DNA of 64,000 bases from Kitasatospora phosalacinea. Lineage in GTDB: Bacteria; Actinomycetota; Actinomycetes; Streptomycetales; Streptomycetaceae. The position numbers and the translations under genes were made by a program. The notes beneath the pieces are model-generated. The model made no database searches. It was given only the letters and a program-made list of their open reading frames with translations, and was not told the origin of the DNA. The first letter of the stretch is position 1; the number at the start of each line of letters is the position of its first letter. The stretch spans positions 81,993 to 145,992 of the forward strand of contig NZ_BSSA01000020.1 in NCBI RefSeq assembly GCF_030268885.1, read 5' to 3'. This document shows positions 1-8,278 of the stretch, one piece after another.

Positions 1-533
1 CGCCCCTCGGCGGCCAGGCCGGTGAGCAGGTTGCGGATCCACAGCACGCCCTCCGGGTCGAGCCCGTTGACCGGCTCGTCCAGCATGACGGTCGCCGGGT
101 CGCCCAGCAGCGCCGCCGCGATGCCCAGCCGCTGCCCCATGCCCAGCGAGAACGCCCCGGCCCGCTTGCGCGCGACCGACTCCAGGCCGGTCAGGCCGAT
201 CACCTCCTCGACCCGGGAGCGCGGGATGCCGTGGGTGTGCGCCAGCGCCGTCAGGTGGTGGAGGGCCGAGCGCCCCGGGTGGATCGACTTCGCCTCCAGC
301 AGTGCGCCCACCTCCTGCAGCGGCGCGGCGTGCTCGGCGTAGCGGCGGCCGTTGACCCGCACCGATCCGGAGGTGGGCGCGTCCAGGCCGACGACCATCC
401 GCATGGTGGTCGACTTCCCGGCGCCGTTCGGCCCGAGGAAGCCGGTCACGCTGCCCGGCCTGACGGTGAAGTCCAGCCCGTCGACGGCGGTCTTCTCGCC
501 GTAACGCTTCGTCAACTGCTGCGCCTCGATCAT
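1..533 (-). CDS. ABC transporter ATP-binding protein (3' part cut by window edge)
   Basis: Energises an ABC-2-like exporter; only the N-terminal 177 residues lie inside the window. The Walker A motif GPNGAGKST is near residue 40, a degenerate signature FSLGMGQR near 137 and Walker B VMLDEPVNGLDPEG near 155. The start is the ATG at 531-533, giving MIEAQQLTKRYG, a typical beginning for this family. The signature FSLGMGQ in place of LSGGQ is common in drug and bacitracin-type exporters. The permease should lie to the left, outside the window. A housekeeping-like TAGCGT hexamer reads toward the gene in the roughly 100 bases upstream. Family assignment is firm; the substrate is unknown. Confidence 0.93.
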   Translation of the reverse strand, partial: MIEAQQLTKRYGEKTAVDGLDFTVRPGSVTGFLGPNGAGKSTTMRMVVGLDAPTSGSVRVNGRRYAEHAAPLQEVGALLEAKSIHPGRSALHHLTALAHTHGIPRSRVEEVIGLTGLESVARKRAGAFSLGMGQRLGIAAALLGDPATVMLDEPVNGLDPEGVLWIRNLLTGLAAEG

Positions 534-630
534 CGGCCCGCTCCCTGCCGTCACCCGGCCGGGACCGTCCCGACCGCCTCGTGGCCACGCTAGGCGCGGC
601 GCGGGCCGGGACGGCGGCACCCGGGGACGA

Positions 631-1254
631 TCATCCGCCGTCCGGTGGTACCGCGGTACTACCCCCTTCGGGTGCCGGTACCAGCGCGGCGACCAGACGG
701 CGGATCAGCTCCGGGGGGTCGTCCGTCCCCGCGTGAGCGTGCATCAGCAGGTGGTGGACGGTGCCGACCAGGGCGAGCGCGAGCACCGGGGCGTCGGCGG
801 CGGGGGAGAGGCGGCCCAGCCGCTGCTCGCCCGCCAGGTAGGCGGCCACCGCGGCCTCCACCGTGCCCGGCCCCGGCGCGCCCTCCCGCCAGGCCCGCTC
901 CACCCGCCGGGCGACGCCGCTGCGGGAGACCGCCGCGGCGGCGACCACCGGCCCGTTCGCGCCGAGCAGGGCGAGCGCGGCCCCGGCCAGGTTCTCCCGG
1001 AGGTCCCCCCGTCCGGCCCGGTCGGGCAGCGGGGCGACCTCGGCGGCGACCTTCGCGAAGCGGTCCAGGACGAGTTGCGCGACGAAGTCGTCCAGGTCGG
1101 CGAAGTGGTTGTACAGCAGCCCCTTCGCGCAGTCGGCCTCCTCGGTGACCGAGCGGTTGGTCAGCCCGGCCGGTCCCTCGCGGGAGAGCACCCGTTCGGC
1201 CGCGGCGAACAGCCGCTCCCGGACGTCGGGGATCGCTACGCCGCGCGGTGACAT
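631..1254 (-). CDS. TetR/AcrR family transcriptional regulator
   Basis: DNA-binding repressor of 207 residues, the normal TetR length. The N-terminal 60 residues hold the helix-turn-helix (RERLFAAAERVLSREGPAGL, then KGLLYNHFADLDDFV). The C-terminal ligand-binding part is helical and alanine-rich. The ATG at 1252-1254 is preferred because the HTH begins right after it; the open frame continues much further upstream without looking like protein. It diverges from a methyltransferase gene across two perfect palindromes (1282-1299 and 1306-1325), so it probably represses both itself and that gene. The inducer is unknown. Confidence 0.9.
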   Translation of the reverse strand: MSPRGVAIPDVRERLFAAAERVLSREGPAGLTNRSVTEEADCAKGLLYNHFADLDDFVAQLVLDRFAKVAAEVAPLPDRAGRGDLRENLAGAALALLGANGPVVAAAAVSRSGVARRVERAWREGAPGPGTVEAAVAAYLAGEQRLGRLSPAADAPVLALALVGTVHHLLMHAHAGTDDPPELIRRLVAALVPAPEGGSTAVPPDGG

Positions 1255-1281
1255 GGGGGGCCTCCCGGGTGCTCTTGCCAG

Positions 1282-1299
1282 TATGGGCGTTCGCCCATA
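1282..1299. promoter_or_regulatory. TetR-type operator, copy 1
   Basis: Perfect palindrome TATGGGCGTTCGCCCATA, 17-28 bases outside the TetR start codon. It shares the half-site TATGGGC with copy 2. Likely autoregulation site. Confidence 0.75.
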
Positions 1300-1305
1300 G
1301 CGTGG

Positions 1306-1325
1306 GTATGGGCGAATGCCCATAC
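1306..1325. promoter_or_regulatory. TetR-type operator, copy 2
   Basis: Perfect 20-base palindrome GTATGGGCGAATGCCCATAC. Its centre is 25 bases from that of copy 1, so two dimers could bind at a fixed phase. It lies just before the divergent methyltransferase gene. Confidence 0.75.
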
Positions 1326-1348
1326 TAGCTCCCGGACGAGGAGGACCC

Positions 1349-2203
1349 ATGTCCGCACCGGTCGACACCGCACAGTCAGACGCCTGGAACGGCCCCGAGG
1401 GCCGCCACTGGAGCGACCACCAGGACCGCTGGAACGCCGTCAACGAAGGCTTCAACGCCCCGCTGCTCGCCGCCGCCGCGATCGACGCCGCCACCCGCGT
1501 CCTCGACGTCGGCTGCGGCGCCGGGCAGACCACCCGGCTCGCCGCCCGCACCGCCGCCGCCACCCTCGGCCTCGACCTCTCCGGCCCGATGCTCGCCACC
1601 GCCCGCGCCCTCGCCGCCGCCGAGGGCCTGGAGCGGATCGCCTTCGAGCAGGGCGACGCCCAGGTCCACCCGCTGCCCGACGCCGCCTTCGACGTCGCGA
1701 TCAGCCGCTTCGGCGTGATGTTCTTCGCCGACCCGGTCGCCGCCTTCGCCAACCTCGCCCGCGCCCTGCGCCCCGGCGGCCGCCTCGCCTTCGTCTGCAT
1801 GGCCGACCCCGCCCGCACCGAGTGGATCGCGGTGCACGACACCGCCCGCGCCCTGCTCGGCGTCCCCGCGCAGGAGCCCGGCCTCGCCGACGGGCCCGGC
1901 ATGTTCTCGCTCGCCGACCCCGCCCTCGTCCGCCGCACCCTCGACGCGGCGGGCTTCGACCGCGTCCGCACCGAACCCGTCGAGGCCGCCGGACGCTTCG
2001 GGCGCGACGCCGAGGACGCCGCCGACCTGCTGCTCGGCTCCGGCCCCGGCCGCCACCTGCTCACCCTCCTGGAGCCCGGGCGGCCCGACGCCGCCGCCCC
2101 CCGCGTCCGCGCCGCCTTCGCCGCCGCCCTCGCCCCCCACCAGGGCCCCGACGGCATCCGGCTGCGCACCGCGGCCCACCTGGTCACCGCCGTCCGCCGC
2201 TGA
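1349..2203 (+). CDS. class I SAM-dependent methyltransferase
   Basis: Predicted small-molecule methyltransferase of 284 residues. Motif I VLDVGCGAGQTTRLA lies near residues 45-60, an acidic residue after strand beta-2 in LGLDLSG, motif II-like FDVAISRFGVMFF near 110 and the RPGGRLAFV post-motif near 140. The ATG at 1349 is chosen because GAGGAGGA stands 5 bases before it; an in-frame ATG at 1316 lies inside the operator. It is probably controlled by the divergent TetR. The substrate cannot be read from the sequence; overall it resembles UbiE/SmtA-like enzymes. Confidence 0.88.
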   Translation: MSAPVDTAQSDAWNGPEGRHWSDHQDRWNAVNEGFNAPLLAAAAIDAATRVLDVGCGAGQTTRLAARTAAATLGLDLSGPMLATARALAAAEGLERIAFEQGDAQVHPLPDAAFDVAISRFGVMFFADPVAAFANLARALRPGGRLAFVCMADPARTEWIAVHDTARALLGVPAQEPGLADGPGMFSLADPALVRRTLDAAGFDRVRTEPVEAAGRFGRDAEDAADLLLGSGPGRHLLTLLEPGRPDAAAPRVRAAFAAALAPHQGPDGIRLRTAAHLVTAVRR

Positions 2204-2224
2204 GCCGTCACCCCGGCCGGGCTC

Positions 2225-2249
2225 GTTTCACCCTCCGCGGCGAGGGCAG
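2225..2249 (+). promoter_or_regulatory. SigB-like promoter before decarboxylase
   Basis: GTTT, 15 bases, GGGCAG. It ends 10 bases before the ATG at 2260, so a normal start site would give an almost leaderless transcript. Confidence 0.5.
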
Positions 2250-2259
2250 ACGCGCCGGC

Positions 2260-3726
2260 ATGGACCAGTCGCAAGCGCCGGTGCTGGAAGCCCTCGCGGC
2301 CTTCCACGCCAACCCCCTGACCGTCTTCACCCCGCCGGGCCACAAGCAGGGGCGGGGCACCGACCCCCGCGTGCTGGCGGTCCTCGGGGCGGACGTGTTC
2401 CGCTCCGACGTGCTGGCCAGCGGCGGCCTCGACGACCGCACCGACTCGCGCGGCATCCTGCCGCACGCCCAGGCGCTGATGGCCGAGGCGGTGGGCGCCG
2501 AGTACACCTTCTTCTCCACCTGCGGCAGCTCCCTGTCGGTGAAGGCCGCGATGCTCTCCGTCGCCGGGCCGCACGAGGAACTGCTGGTCGGCCGGGACGC
2601 CCACAAGTCCGTGGTGGCCGGGCTGATCCTGGCCGGGATCCGCCCGGTCTGGGTCGACCCCTCCTGGGACCCCGACCTGCACCTGGCCCACCCGCCGCGC
2701 GCCGAGGCGTTCCGGGCCGCCCTGGAGCGCCACCCCGACGTCAAGGGCGCCCTGGTCACCTCGCCCACCCCGTACGGCACCTGCGCCGACCTGGAGGGCA
2801 TCGCCGAGGTCTGCCACGCCGCCGGGAAGCCCTTGATCGTCGACGAGGCGTGGGGCGCGCACCTGCCCTTCCACCCCGACCTGCCGCAGTGGGCGATGGA
2901 CGCCGGGGCGGACGTGTGCGTCACCTCCGTCCACAAGATGGGCTCCGCCCTCGAACAGAGCTCCGTCTTCCACCTGCAGGGCGACCTGGTCGCCCCCGAC
3001 GCGCTCAAGCAGCGCGAGGACCTGCTCGGCACCACCAGCCCCTCCGTCCTGATCTACGCCGCGCTCGACGGCTGGCGCCGCCAGATGGTCCAGCACGGCC
3101 ACGAGCTGTTCGGCTCCGCGCTGGCGCTCGCCGCCGACGTCCGGGAGCGGATCGAGGCCCTCGACGGGCTGCACGTCCACGGCCGCGAGGACTTCTGCGG
3201 GCCCCGACTGGCCGCCGACCTCGACCCGCTGCAGGTCATCATCGACGTCTCCGCGCTCGGCACCACCGGCTACCGGGCCGGGGACTGGCTGCGCTCCTAC
3301 CACCAGCTCACCCTGCACGTCTGCGACCACCGCCGGATCAGCGCCCAGCTCACCCACGCCGACGACGCCACCACCGCCGACGCCCTGCTGCACGGCCTGC
3401 GCGAACTCGTCGCCGCCGCGCCCACCCTGCGCCCCGCCACCACCGTGCACGTCCCCGACCCGGGCGAGCTGCGGCTGGAGCAGGCGGACCTGCCGCGCGA
3501 CGCGTTCTTCGGCCCCACCGAGCAGGTGCCGCTGGCGAAGGCTTCCGGCCGGATCGCCGCCGAGATGCTCACCCCGTACCCGCCCGGCATCCCCGCGGCC
3601 CTGCCCGGCGAGCGGCTGAACGACGCCGTCCTGGACTACCTGCGCACCGGACTGGACGCGGGCATGCTCGTCCCCGACAGCGCCGACTCCGACCTGGCGA
3701 CCGTCAAGGTCGTCCGCGAGGCATGA
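2260..3726 (+). CDS. Orn/Lys/Arg family PLP-dependent decarboxylase
   Basis: Pyridoxal-phosphate fold-type I enzyme of 488 residues, predicted to decarboxylate lysine, ornithine or arginine in the cytosol. Visible landmarks are the N-terminal TPPGHKQG, the cofactor region FFSTCGSS, GRDAHKS, the PLP aspartate region LIVDEAWGAH and the Schiff-base lysine K226 in TSVHKMGS. The C-terminal part (about 370-488) matches the usual Orn/Lys/Arg decarboxylase tail. It is of the shorter bacterial type without the N-terminal response-regulator-like wing of E. coli CadA. The start has no clear ribosome site. The stop overlaps the CinA-domain gene by ATGA. Substrate preference is not decidable. Confidence 0.9.
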   Translation: MDQSQAPVLEALAAFHANPLTVFTPPGHKQGRGTDPRVLAVLGADVFRSDVLASGGLDDRTDSRGILPHAQALMAEAVGAEYTFFSTCGSSLSVKAAMLSVAGPHEELLVGRDAHKSVVAGLILAGIRPVWVDPSWDPDLHLAHPPRAEAFRAALERHPDVKGALVTSPTPYGTCADLEGIAEVCHAAGKPLIVDEAWGAHLPFHPDLPQWAMDAGADVCVTSVHKMGSALEQSSVFHLQGDLVAPDALKQREDLLGTTSPSVLIYAALDGWRRQMVQHGHELFGSALALAADVRERIEALDGLHVHGREDFCGPRLAADLDPLQVIIDVSALGTTGYRAGDWLRSYHQLTLHVCDHRRISAQLTHADDATTADALLHGLRELVAAAPTLRPATTVHVPDPGELRLEQADLPRDAFFGPTEQVPLAKASGRIAAEMLTPYPPGIPAALPGERLNDAVLDYLRTGLDAGMLVPDSADSDLATVKVVREA

Positions 3727-4238
3727 GCACCGGCGCGCCCCGGCCCGACCTGCCCGACACCGCCGTCCTGGCCCGGCAGGTCACCGCCGCGCTCACCGCC
3801 GCCGGGCACACCGTCGCCACCGCCGAGTCCCTCACCGCCGGGCGGCTCGCCGCCGCCCTGGCCGACGCCCCCGGCGCGGGCGGGGCCTTCCTCGGCGGCG
3901 TCGTCGCCTACGCGGCCGAGGTCAAGACCGGACTGCTGCGGGTGGACGGCGCCCTGGTCGCCGAGCAGGGCACCGTCCACCCCGAGGTCGCCGCCCAGAT
4001 GGCCGAGGGCGTCCGGGCCCTCACCGGCGCCACCTACGGCCTGGCCACCACCGGCGTCGCCGGGCCCGCCCCGCACGACGGCCGCCCCGTCGGCACCGTG
4101 CACGTCGCCGTCAGCGGCCCCCGCGGCACCCGCACTGCCCGCCCCGACCCGCCCACCGACCGGCCCGCCGACGTCCTGGCCACCTCCGTCGAAGCCGCCC
4201 TGCGCCTGCTGCGCGACGCACTGCGCCCCGAGGGCTGA
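3723..4238 (+). CDS. CinA C-terminal domain protein (PncC-like NMN amidohydrolase)
   Basis: 171-residue protein made only of the CinA C-terminal domain, a family that deamidates nicotinamide mononucleotide. Family hallmarks are VATAESLTAGRLAAALA near 25-45, FLGGVVAYAAEVKTGLLRV near 55-75 and YGLATTGVAGP near 105. The N-terminal MoCF-like domain of full-length CinA is absent, as in E. coli PncC. It is translationally coupled to the decarboxylase by an ATGA overlap. NAD salvage is a family inference; nothing shows how it serves the decarboxylase. Confidence 0.88.
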   Translation: MSTGAPRPDLPDTAVLARQVTAALTAAGHTVATAESLTAGRLAAALADAPGAGGAFLGGVVAYAAEVKTGLLRVDGALVAEQGTVHPEVAAQMAEGVRALTGATYGLATTGVAGPAPHDGRPVGTVHVAVSGPRGTRTARPDPPTDRPADVLATSVEAALRLLRDALRPEG

Positions 4239-4253
4239 ACCCGCCGCAGCCGA

Positions 4254-4278
4254 GTGTGCCGCGCGGACCCCCGGGTAG
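4254..4278 (+). promoter_or_regulatory. SigB-like promoter before molybdopterin oxidoreductase
   Basis: GTGT, 15 bases, GGGTAG, 40 bases before the ATG at 4319. Same pattern and spacing as before the gas vesicle operon. Confidence 0.6.
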
Positions 4279-4318
4279 ACGCGCCGGCCGTCGGACGGTG
4301 ACACACCGAGGAGGAGAG

Positions 4319-6781
4319 ATGCGCGACCGGATCGACCGGATCGCCGAACCCTGGGGCGACCGCACCCCCTACCGGCCCGGTCAGCCCTGGCCGGTGCGCC
4401 GCGACGCGTACCTGACGGGGGACGGGGTGGACCGCTGGGTGCCGACCGCCTCGCTGCTGCACTCCAACGGCGACGCGATGGACGTCGCGGTGCGCGACGG
4501 CCGGATCGTCGGGGTGCGCGGCCGGGCGGACGACCGGGTCAACCGGGGACGGCTCGGCCCCAAGGACCTGTTCGGCTGGCAGGCCAACCACGCCGACGAC
4601 CGGCTCACCGTGCCCCTGGTGCGACGGAACGGCCGCCTGGAGGAGAGCGACTGGGACACCGCGATGGGCCTGGTCGTCGAACGGAGCAGGCACCTGCTGG
4701 ACGCGCACGGCCCCGGCTCGATCGGCTTCTACACCTCCGGCCAGCTGTTCCTGGAGGAGTACTACACCCTCGCGGTGATCGCCCGCGCGGGCATCGGCAC
4801 CAACCACCTGGACGGCAACACCCGGCTGTGCACCGCCACCGCCGCCGAGGCGCTCAAGGAGACCTTCGGCTGCGACGGCCAGCCCGCCTCGTACACCGAC
4901 GTCGACCACTGCGACACGCTCGCGCTGTACGGCCACAACATGGCCGAGACCCAGCCCGTGCTGTGGATGCGGGTGCTGGACCGCCTCGCCGGGCCCGAAC
5001 CGCCCCGGCTGCTGTGCGTCGACCCGCGGCCCACGCCCGTCGCCGCCCGCGCCGAGGTGCACCTCGCGCCCCGGATCGGCACCAACGTCGCGCTGCTCAA
5101 CGCGCTGCTGCACGAACTCGTCCGCACCGACCGGATCGACCACGCGTACGTGGACGCGCACACCGTCGGGTACGCCGAGCTCGTCGCGGGCGTCGAGAAG
5201 TGCACGCCCGAGTGGGCCGCGCGGATCTGCGACGTGCCCGCCCGGGAGATCCGGCGGGCCGCCGAACTGCTCGGCGACGCGCGGAGGTTGCTCTCCACCG
5301 TGCTGCAGGGCGTCTACCAGTCGCACCAGGCCACCGCCGCCGCCGTCCAGGTCAACAACATCCAGCTGGTGCGCGGCATGCTCGGCCGCCCCGGCTGCGG
5401 CGTGCTGCAGATGAACGGGCAGCCCACCGCCGAGAACACCCGCGAGTGCGGCGCCGACGGCGACCTGCCCGGCTTCCGCAACTGGGAGAACGCCGCGCAC
5501 GTCGCCGAACTCGCGAAGCTGTGGAACGTGGACGTGGACCGCATCCCGCACCACGGGCCCCCCACCCCCGCGATGCAGATCTTCCGGTACGCCGAGCAGG
5601 GCTCGATCAAAATGCTGTGGATCTCCGGCACCAACCCGGCGGTCTCGCTGCCCGAACTCGCCCGGATCCGCGAACTCCTGCGCGCCGAAGGCCTGTTCAC
5701 CGTCGTCCAGGACCTCTACCCGACCGAGACCGCGCTGCTCGCCGACGTGGTGCTGCCCGCCGCGACCTGGGGCGAGAAGACCGGCACCTTCACCAACGCC
5801 GACCGCACCGTCCACCTCTGCGAACAGGCCGTCCGGCCGCCCGGGCAGGCCCGCCCCGACCTGGACATCCTGCTCGACTACGCCCGCCGGATGGACTTCC
5901 GCGACCGCGACGGCGCCCCGCTGATCGGCTGGCACGACCCGCGCACCGCGTTCGCGGCCTGGCAGCGCTGCTCCGCCGGACGCCCCTGCGACTACACCGG
6001 CCTCAGCTACGAACTGCTGCGCGAGCGCGGCGGCGTCCAGTGGCCCTGCACCGCCGAGCACCCCGAGGGCACCGAACGCCTCTACACCGACGGCATCTCC
6101 TGGGCCGACCCCGACACCTGCGAGAGCTACGGGCGCGACCTGGTCACCGGCGCCTCCGTCTCCGAGACCGAGTACCGGGCGCTCAACCCCGACGGCAGGG
6201 CCGTGCTCAAGGCCGCCGAGTACCTGCCCCCGCACGAGGACGTCAGCGACGACTACCCGCTGCAGCTCACCACCGGCCGCACCCTCTACCACTTCCACAC
6301 CCGCACCAAGACCGGCCGCACCCCCCAACTCGACGCCGCCGCCCCCGAAATGTGGGTCGAGATCGGCGCCGGGGAGGCCCACCGGCGCGGCCTCGGCGAG
6401 GGCGACCTGGTCGAGGTCGCCACGGCGCGCGGCGCCGTCCGGGCCCGGCTGCGGGTCACCGCGCTGCGCGACGGACTGCTCTTCCTGCCCTTCCACTACG
6501 GCTACTGGGACACCCCCGTCCGCACCGACCCCGGCGCCGACGGCGGGCGCGCCGCCAACGAGACCACCCCCACCGACTGGGACCCGGTCTCCAAGCAGCC
6601 GCTGTTCAAGACCGCCGCCGCCCGCCTCACCCGGCTCGCCCCCGCCGACGGCACCCCCGCCCCCGCCCCCACCACCGGCGCCGCCGCGCCCGCCGACCCC
6701 GCCGCCGCACCGCCCACCACCGGCGGCCCCGCCGCCCTCGCCGACCAGCGGCCCGCACCCGCACCGGAGGCCACCCCGTGA
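4319..6781 (+). CDS. molybdopterin-dependent oxidoreductase without N-terminal Fe-S cysteines
   Basis: 820-residue member of the DMSO-reductase/NapA/FdhF family of bis-MGD enzymes. The likely molybdenum ligand is C171 in NTRLCTATA, equivalent to NapA NxRxC. The alpha/beta MGD domains follow (LWISGTNPAVSLP near 435; DVVLPAATWGEKTGTFTN near 475) and a C-terminal barrel (HFHTRTKTGRTP near 660, FHYGYW near 725). The N-terminal region that normally binds [4Fe-4S] reads WVPTASLLHSNG and later RGRLGPKD, so all four expected cysteines are gone. The tail after about 770 is Pro/Ala-rich. AGGAGGAGA precedes the ATG at 4319. The stop overlaps the next GTG. Electron partner and substrate are unknown. Confidence 0.85.
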   Translation: MRDRIDRIAEPWGDRTPYRPGQPWPVRRDAYLTGDGVDRWVPTASLLHSNGDAMDVAVRDGRIVGVRGRADDRVNRGRLGPKDLFGWQANHADDRLTVPLVRRNGRLEESDWDTAMGLVVERSRHLLDAHGPGSIGFYTSGQLFLEEYYTLAVIARAGIGTNHLDGNTRLCTATAAEALKETFGCDGQPASYTDVDHCDTLALYGHNMAETQPVLWMRVLDRLAGPEPPRLLCVDPRPTPVAARAEVHLAPRIGTNVALLNALLHELVRTDRIDHAYVDAHTVGYAELVAGVEKCTPEWAARICDVPAREIRRAAELLGDARRLLSTVLQGVYQSHQATAAAVQVNNIQLVRGMLGRPGCGVLQMNGQPTAENTRECGADGDLPGFRNWENAAHVAELAKLWNVDVDRIPHHGPPTPAMQIFRYAEQGSIKMLWISGTNPAVSLPELARIRELLRAEGLFTVVQDLYPTETALLADVVLPAATWGEKTGTFTNADRTVHLCEQAVRPPGQARPDLDILLDYARRMDFRDRDGAPLIGWHDPRTAFAAWQRCSAGRPCDYTGLSYELLRERGGVQWPCTAEHPEGTERLYTDGISWADPDTCESYGRDLVTGASVSETEYRALNPDGRAVLKAAEYLPPHEDVSDDYPLQLTTGRTLYHFHTRTKTGRTPQLDAAAPEMWVEIGAGEAHRRGLGEGDLVEVATARGAVRARLRVTALRDGLLFLPFHYGYWDTPVRTDPGADGGRAANETTPTDWDPVSKQPLFKTAAARLTRLAPADGTPAPAPTTGAAAPADPAAAPPTTGGPAALADQRPAPAPEATP

Positions 6782-7260
6782 ACCCCGTCGAAGCCGTCCT
6801 GCGCACCCTGCACGACGGCGAACTCGCCCTCCGCGACGACCTGCTGGCCGCCGCCGAGGACCACCGGGCCGAGCACGAGTTCCACCACGTCGCCACCGAC
6901 ACCGCCCGCTGGTCCGCGGAGCACGCCCGCCTGATCGCCGTCACCGCCGCCGCCCGCGACCTCCGGCTGCCCGCCGACCACGACCCCACCACCCTCACCC
7001 GGCTGCGCCGCAAGGCCGCCGCCGACCTCACCCCCCGACCGGACGGCCTCCCCGACCTGCTGGAGGCCCTGGCCGCGCTGCACCTCGCCGCCTCCCGCAA
7101 CTCGCTGCACTGGGAGATGCTCGCCCAGGCCGCGCAGGCCGGCCGGGACGCCGAACTGCTGGAACTGGCGAGCCGCTGCCACCCGCAGACGCTCCGCCAG
7201 ATGCGCTGGACCAACACCCTGATCAAGACGCTCGCCCCGCAACTACTGACCGCGAGCTGA
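6778..7260 (+). CDS. small all-helical protein co-translated with the oxidoreductase
   Basis: 160-residue protein that I do not recognise. It is predicted helical with many His and Glu residues spaced like a four-helix bundle (HRAEHEFHHVATDTARWSAE near 25-50; SRNSLHWEMLAQ near 105-118). This recalls ferritin-like or DUF892 folds but I cannot confirm a metal site. The GTG at 6778 overlaps the TGA of the molybdopterin oxidoreductase, so the two proteins are probably made together. A chaperone or subunit role for the molybdoenzyme is inference from position only. Confidence 0.75.
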   Translation: MNPVEAVLRTLHDGELALRDDLLAAAEDHRAEHEFHHVATDTARWSAEHARLIAVTAAARDLRLPADHDPTTLTRLRRKAAADLTPRPDGLPDLLEALAALHLAASRNSLHWEMLAQAAQAGRDAELLELASRCHPQTLRQMRWTNTLIKTLAPQLLTAS

Positions 7261-7287
7261 CCGCAACAGCCGCACCAGGAGGCACAG

Positions 7288-8250
7288 ATGCGCATCGGAT
7301 ACACCCTCATGACCGAGCAGCGCGCCCCGCGCGACCTGGTCGCCGACGCGGTGCGCGCCGAACGCGCCGGATTCGACTTCTCGGTGATCTCCGACCACTA
7401 CTTCCCCTGGCTGGACGAGCAGGGCCACGCCCCCTACGCCTGGGCGGTGCTCGGCGCCGTCGCACAGGCCACCGACACGCTGCCGCTGATGACGTACGTG
7501 ACCTGCCCCACCGTCCGCTACCACCCGGCGGTGGTGGCGCAGAAGGCCGCCACCGTCCAACTGCTCTCCGAGGGCCGGTTCCGGCTCGGACTGGGCAGCG
7601 GGGAGAACCTCAACGAGCACGTGGTGGGCCGCGGCTGGCCGCCCGTCGCGGTCCGGCAGGAGATGCTCGCCGAGGCCGTGGAGATCATCCGGGCGCTGTT
7701 CGACGGCGGGTACGTCACCCACCACGGACGGCACTTCCAGGTCGACGGCGCCAAGCTCTGGGACCTGCCCGAGCAGCCCCCGCCGATCGGCGTCGCCGTC
7801 TCCGGCCCGGTCTCCTGCGCGACCGCCGGGCGGCTCGCCGACCTGGTGATCGCCGTCCAGCCGGAGCGCGAGCTGCTCACCGCCTTCGCCGAGGCGGGCG
7901 GCGCGGGCAAGCCCGCGGTCGGCCAGGTGCCGGTCTGCTTCGACCGCGACCGGGACGCCGCCGTCGAACGCGCCCACGCCCAGTTCCGCTGGTTCGGCGG
8001 CGGCTGGAAGGTCAACGCCGACCTCCCCGGCACCGCCGGGTTCGCCGCCGCCAACCAGTACGTCCGGCCCGAGGACGTCGCCGCCTCCATCCCGTGCGGC
8101 GACCGGGTCGAGGACTTCCTCGACGCCGTCCGCCCCTACGCCGAGGCCGGGTTCGACGAACTCGCGCTGATCCAGGTCGGCGGCGACAGCCAGCCCGCGT
8201 TCCTCGACTGGGCCGAGCAGGAGCTGCTGCCCGCGCTGCGCGCCGCCTGA
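7288..8250 (+). CDS. F420-dependent LLM-class oxidoreductase (TIGR03557-like)
   Basis: 320-residue TIM-barrel flavin/F420 oxidoreductase of the luciferase-like family. Diagnostic segments are SVISDHYFPWLDEQGHAP near 30, TYVTCPTVRYHPA near 72-84, RFRLGLGSGENLNEHVVG near 98 and PIGVAVSGP near 167, matching the F420-dependent glucose-6-phosphate dehydrogenase-like group. AGGAGG lies 5 bases before the ATG at 7288. It follows the molybdopterin operon by 27 bases and may be co-transcribed. A paralogue is encoded at 45972-46967. The substrate is unknown. Confidence 0.88.
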   Translation: MRIGYTLMTEQRAPRDLVADAVRAERAGFDFSVISDHYFPWLDEQGHAPYAWAVLGAVAQATDTLPLMTYVTCPTVRYHPAVVAQKAATVQLLSEGRFRLGLGSGENLNEHVVGRGWPPVAVRQEMLAEAVEIIRALFDGGYVTHHGRHFQVDGAKLWDLPEQPPPIGVAVSGPVSCATAGRLADLVIAVQPERELLTAFAEAGGAGKPAVGQVPVCFDRDRDAAVERAHAQFRWFGGGWKVNADLPGTAGFAAANQYVRPEDVAASIPCGDRVEDFLDAVRPYAEAGFDELALIQVGGDSQPAFLDWAEQELLPALRAA

Positions 8251-8278
8251 CCCGGTCGGGGGCGCGGCGGTACCCCGG

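Noticed and set aside
631..3450. A 939-residue open frame on the minus strand
   Set aside because: Only its end (631-1254) is a real TetR gene; the rest is antisense to the methyltransferase and decarboxylase and is low-complexity Gly/Ala/Arg.
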